Shown here piece after piece: positions 62,301-64,000 of a stretch of 64,000 bases of DNA. This DNA comes from Rhodoferax koreense. GTDB lineage: Bacteria; Pseudomonadota; Gammaproteobacteria; Burkholderiales; Burkholderiaceae_C. The position numbers were made by a program, and so were the translations under genes. The DNA is taken from positions 5,456,001 through 5,520,000 of the forward strand of contig NZ_CP019236.1 in the NCBI RefSeq assembly GCF_001955695.1. The letters run 5' to 3'. The stretch's first letter is position 1. Every line of letters begins with the position of its first letter. The notes beneath the pieces were generated by a model. The model was not told the origin of the DNA. It did no database searches and worked only from the letters and a program-made list of their open reading frames with translations.

Positions 62301-64000
62301 TGCGCCGTCTGGGCCGCGGCGCCGGTGTGGACCTGGTGGGTCAGCCGGCCCAACCCGTGGCGGCAGGTCGATGCGTTGCCGGCCGAAGACCAGGCCTACC
62401 TCGAAGGCATCGCGCGCGACACCTGGCGCCTGTTCGAGCGCTGCGTCGGTCCGGCCGAAAACCACCTGCCGCCCGACAACCTGCAGACCTCGCCCTACGA
62501 CATGGTGGCGCACCGCACCTCGCCGACCAACATCGGCCTGTACCTGCTGGCCGCAGCCTGCGCGCGCCAGTTCGGCTGGATCGGCACGCAGGACCTGCTG
62601 ACGCGGCTCGAAGCCACGCTGGCCACGCTGCACCGGCTGCCCCGCCATCGCGGTCACTTCCTCAACTGGTACGACACCGAGCGCTGCGAAGCCCTGATGC
62701 CGATGTACGTCTCCACCGTGGACAGCGGCAACCTCAGCGGCCACCTGCTCGCCGTGGCCCAGGCCTGCCGCGAGCTCGCCCATGCACCGTTCGACACGGC
62801 CGCCGCCATCCGTGGCCTGGCGATGTCGAAGCAGCGCATGGCCGGCCTGCTGGCCGTCTCGCCGCCGCTGCTGCCCGCCTTGCGTGCCCGTGCCGCCTGG
62901 GCCACGCTGCTGGCCTTGCCCGCGGAAGAAGTGCCGGCGGAGCTTTCTTTCGGTGCGCTGCTCGACGAGGCCGGGGCCGAACTCGCCGCGCGCCAGAAGC
63001 CACCGGCCGAACCGACGGCCGTGGCCGAGGCGGCGACGCAGGAGGACGTTCTCGCCTGGCGCCTGGCCGACCACCTCGCCACCCTGCGTTCGGCCTGGCA
63101 GGACCGCCGCGCCAACATCGCCGAGATGCGCCGCGAGACGGAATCCCGGCTGCGCAGCGTGGCGCACGATTGCGAGAAGCTCGCCTGGCAGGCCGACTTC
63201 GCCTTCCTCTACCACCCCAAGCGGCACCTGCTGCACATCGGCTACCGCGTGGCCGAGCAGCAGCGCGACGCGGGCTTCTACGACCTGCTGGCTTCCGAGT
63301 CACGGCTCACCAGCCTGTTGGCCATCGCCAAGGGCGATGTGCCGGTGGCGCACTGGGCCTCGCTCGGCCGACCGTTCTACGCCGTGGGCGCGGTGGCCGG
63401 CCTGCGCTCGTGGTCGGGCTCGATGTTCGAATACCTGATGCCCACGCTGGTGCTCGACGAACCGCACGGCAGCGTGCTGCGCGAGGCCTGCCGCGCCGCG
63501 CTGCGCGAGCAGATTGCCTTCGGCGTGGAGCAGCAGGTGCCCTGGGGCATCTCCGAATCGGCCTACGCCGGCAGCGACCACACGCTGGCCTACCAGTACG
63601 CGCCGCAAGGCGTGCCGCGGCTCGCGCTGCGACGCACGCCACCGGGCGAACTGGTGATCGCACCGTATGCCACGGCGCTGGCCGCGCAGATTGCGCCGCA
63701 CCGCTCCGCGCAGAACTACGCCCGGATCGAATCGATGACACCGCGCGCGCGCTACGGTTTCATCGAGGCGCTCGACTTCTCGCGCGCACGGCAGACCGGC
63801 GGCGGCCCGTTCACGCCGGTGGATACCTTCATGGCCCACCACCAGGGCATGAGCATCGTGGCGCTGGCCAATGTGCTGCTCGGCGGGCCGGCGCAGCGCT
63901 GGGGCATGGCCAACCCGAGCATCGAAGCCGTGGCCTCGCTGCTGCACGAACGCGCGCCGCGCGAGGTGTCGAAGCTGTACGCACCATCGACCACGCCGCC
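59346..64000 (+). CDS. ndvB: Cyclic beta-glucan synthase (NdvB/ChvB type), truncated by window edge
   Basis: The first 1551 residues of a very large inner-membrane enzyme that makes and cyclises beta-glucans for the periplasm (osmoadaptation, host interaction). A GT84 glycosyltransferase region contains TLDSDTQLP near residues 642-650. Membrane segments flank it (about 418-475, 823-870, 960-1000). A glycoamylase-like domain (PF10091 type) spans roughly 1340-1530 with VPWGISESAYA and AHHQGMSIVAL. The GH94 phosphorylase part should follow beyond the edge. The start is a GTG at 59346, 3 nt after the preceding stop, with no separate ribosome-binding site. Confidence 0.87.
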   Translation, partial: MTPTELGALVPEAPAALRAILNGALGAVQPPIRSEIFGLQRFAQHGRSLGLTHQAATTSARAATFVPRLKDNIRALRQAHAYIGEQASTGYDISPAAEWLLDNFHLIEAQLKEIQEGLPRSYFRALPVLIDEPLAGLPRIYGVAWAFVAHTDGAFNEELLVQFLNAYQETRKLQLNELWALPTTLRVVLVENLRRLAERVATHKAAREVANLCWDHIERYSLDELDQLLALMNLRGVGRVFLAQLGQRQQDLGRDPENLRMAVRDWLQRALPDLAAAQAQHAADQAADNLSVSNALTSLRAIGDADWPDLIGSTSGLMRAMLTSPLFAAEHAGTRDQTLHGIELLARRHGRDEVEVAQKLLALMRSGPGDTARPASGDPATTSASYWLRGDGRARLMQSLGLREPMAAAWRAVARRLTLPVYLGALVCFTLGLVAWMVLHHLNAPGASPAGGWPLWLLAFLMLFPASEAVVALVNRLISESARPRHLPRLALADGIAPEHRVMVVIPAMLTDEASIAALMHRLQLHYLANAERNAQFALLTDWADADTATRPTDEPLLACATAHIRALDARYAGNAMEDVPRFILLHRPRSFSETEQRWIGWERKRGKLEQLIAALATGDTSAFLDLGDASRIAPGTPYIVTLDSDTQLPPARLRELVGVAAHPQNWPRVDTRLRRVVSGYGILQPRVVTPLPAPRDFTPYHWLFAGQCGIDPYSAASSEVYQDLFGEGSFSGKGLLHVQAMYAVLDRRLPEGRVLSHDLLEGSLARCAAVTDITIIEDAPFHADVAASRVHRWTRGDWQLLPFLLDFKAYPMRAIHRWKLFDNLRRSLVAPMSLLLLLVVLGGGGLAPWSALALVAAAFLAGPLMGAVAGFSPSRDDLAREHFYRQAATDLGRTLAGGLWQLAQLLQNALLTADAIGRALYRMLVSRRHLLQWTTAAAAQAAAQTRLPALARRHWAEPVAAVLVFGAIWLTPQTMPSPLLAALLCAVWAAAPVWTWWVSRPNPWRQVDALPAEDQAYLEGIARDTWRLFERCVGPAENHLPPDNLQTSPYDMVAHRTSPTNIGLYLLAAACARQFGWIGTQDLLTRLEATLATLHRLPRHRGHFLNWYDTERCEALMPMYVSTVDSGNLSGHLLAVAQACRELAHAPFDTAAAIRGLAMSKQRMAGLLAVSPPLLPALRARAAWATLLALPAEEVPAELSFGALLDEAGAELAARQKPPAEPTAVAEAATQEDVLAWRLADHLATLRSAWQDRRANIAEMRRETESRLRSVAHDCEKLAWQADFAFLYHPKRHLLHIGYRVAEQQRDAGFYDLLASESRLTSLLAIAKGDVPVAHWASLGRPFYAVGAVAGLRSWSGSMFEYLMPTLVLDEPHGSVLREACRAALREQIAFGVEQQVPWGISESAYAGSDHTLAYQYAPQGVPRLALRRTPPGELVIAPYATALAAQIAPHRSAQNYARIESMTPRARYGFIEALDFSRARQTGGGPFTPVDTFMAHHQGMSIVALANVLLGGPAQRWGMANPSIEAVASLLHERAPREVSKLYAPSTTP

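Noticed and set aside
1..64000. CRISPR arrays, tRNA or rRNA genes, insertion sequences, prophage
   Set aside because: No regular spacer-repeat series, no cloverleaf or rRNA sequence, and no transposase or phage protein could be recognised on either strand.

Overview
The window reads as chromosome of a high-GC betaproteobacterium, most probably Comamonadaceae (Variovorax/Rhodoferax/Polaromonas-like). The evidence is GC-rich coding throughout, the lptA-lptB-rpoN order, beta-proteobacterial housekeeping genes (argS-SPOR-dsbA, argE, coaX, glcB), and dispersed repeats that I recognise from that family. I see no rRNA, tRNA, CRISPR array, transposase or prophage gene. Genes are dense, mostly in short operons with 1-8 bp overlaps.

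Layout. 1-2164: left-truncated ABC importer (ATPase plus fused double permease). 2321-4538: small metabolic and unknown genes. 4590-6764: malate synthase G. 7088-15733: an operon of a GH51 arabinofuranosidase, a complete peptide/oligosaccharide-type ABC importer and a FadR-type GntR regulator, with two identical TAGTCATACTA operators. 15909-19515: HMG-CoA-lyase-like protein, CoA-transferase, LysR regulator, DUF2214 protein. 19598-27976: PsiF-like protein, argS, SPOR protein, dsbA, lptA-lptB-rpoN, RNA methyltransferase, PIN protein. 27957-31069: FMN glutamate-synthase-like protein, UPF0149/SEC-C protein, NTF2-like protein. 31327-36329: a four-gene operon that I read as phcBSRQ, the 3-hydroxy fatty acid methyl ester quorum-sensing system of Ralstonia. 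36422-43160: TetR, molybdenum hydroxylase pair, MHYT hybrid kinase. 43168-53303: MFS/SDR pair, coaX, peptidases and deacetylases, a Mo-bisPGD oxidoreductase, ProQ-like protein. 53261-58786: kaiC-kaiB-EAL operon with a Crp/Fnr gene upstream of it in transcription order. 59100-64000: small membrane protein and a right-truncated cyclic beta-glucan synthase (NdvB type).

The four points I would look at first. (1) The phc operon is compositionally split: the signal-synthase gene and the sensor half of phcS are about 48-60% GC in sampled lines, while the kinase half and phcR/phcQ are 65% or more. This suggests that the signal/sensor module was exchanged as a unit. (2) A roughly 57-bp element with fixed geometry GCGC-N11-GCGC-N5-GCTA-N9-TAGC occurs three times. 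Two copies lie inside genes (argE and the PIN gene) in the same reading frame, each coding a similar 20-residue peptide, which resembles the palindromic coding elements of Rickettsia. (3) A KaiA-less kaiCB pair is co-transcribed with a phosphodiesterase-type GGDEF/EAL protein. Its KaiC keeps the Ser-Thr phospho-site but has lost the CII Glu-Glu pair. (4) Several genes carry a -10-like hexamer exactly 6 nt before the start codon, which suggests leaderless mRNAs, including a 13-codon upstream ORF ahead of glcB.
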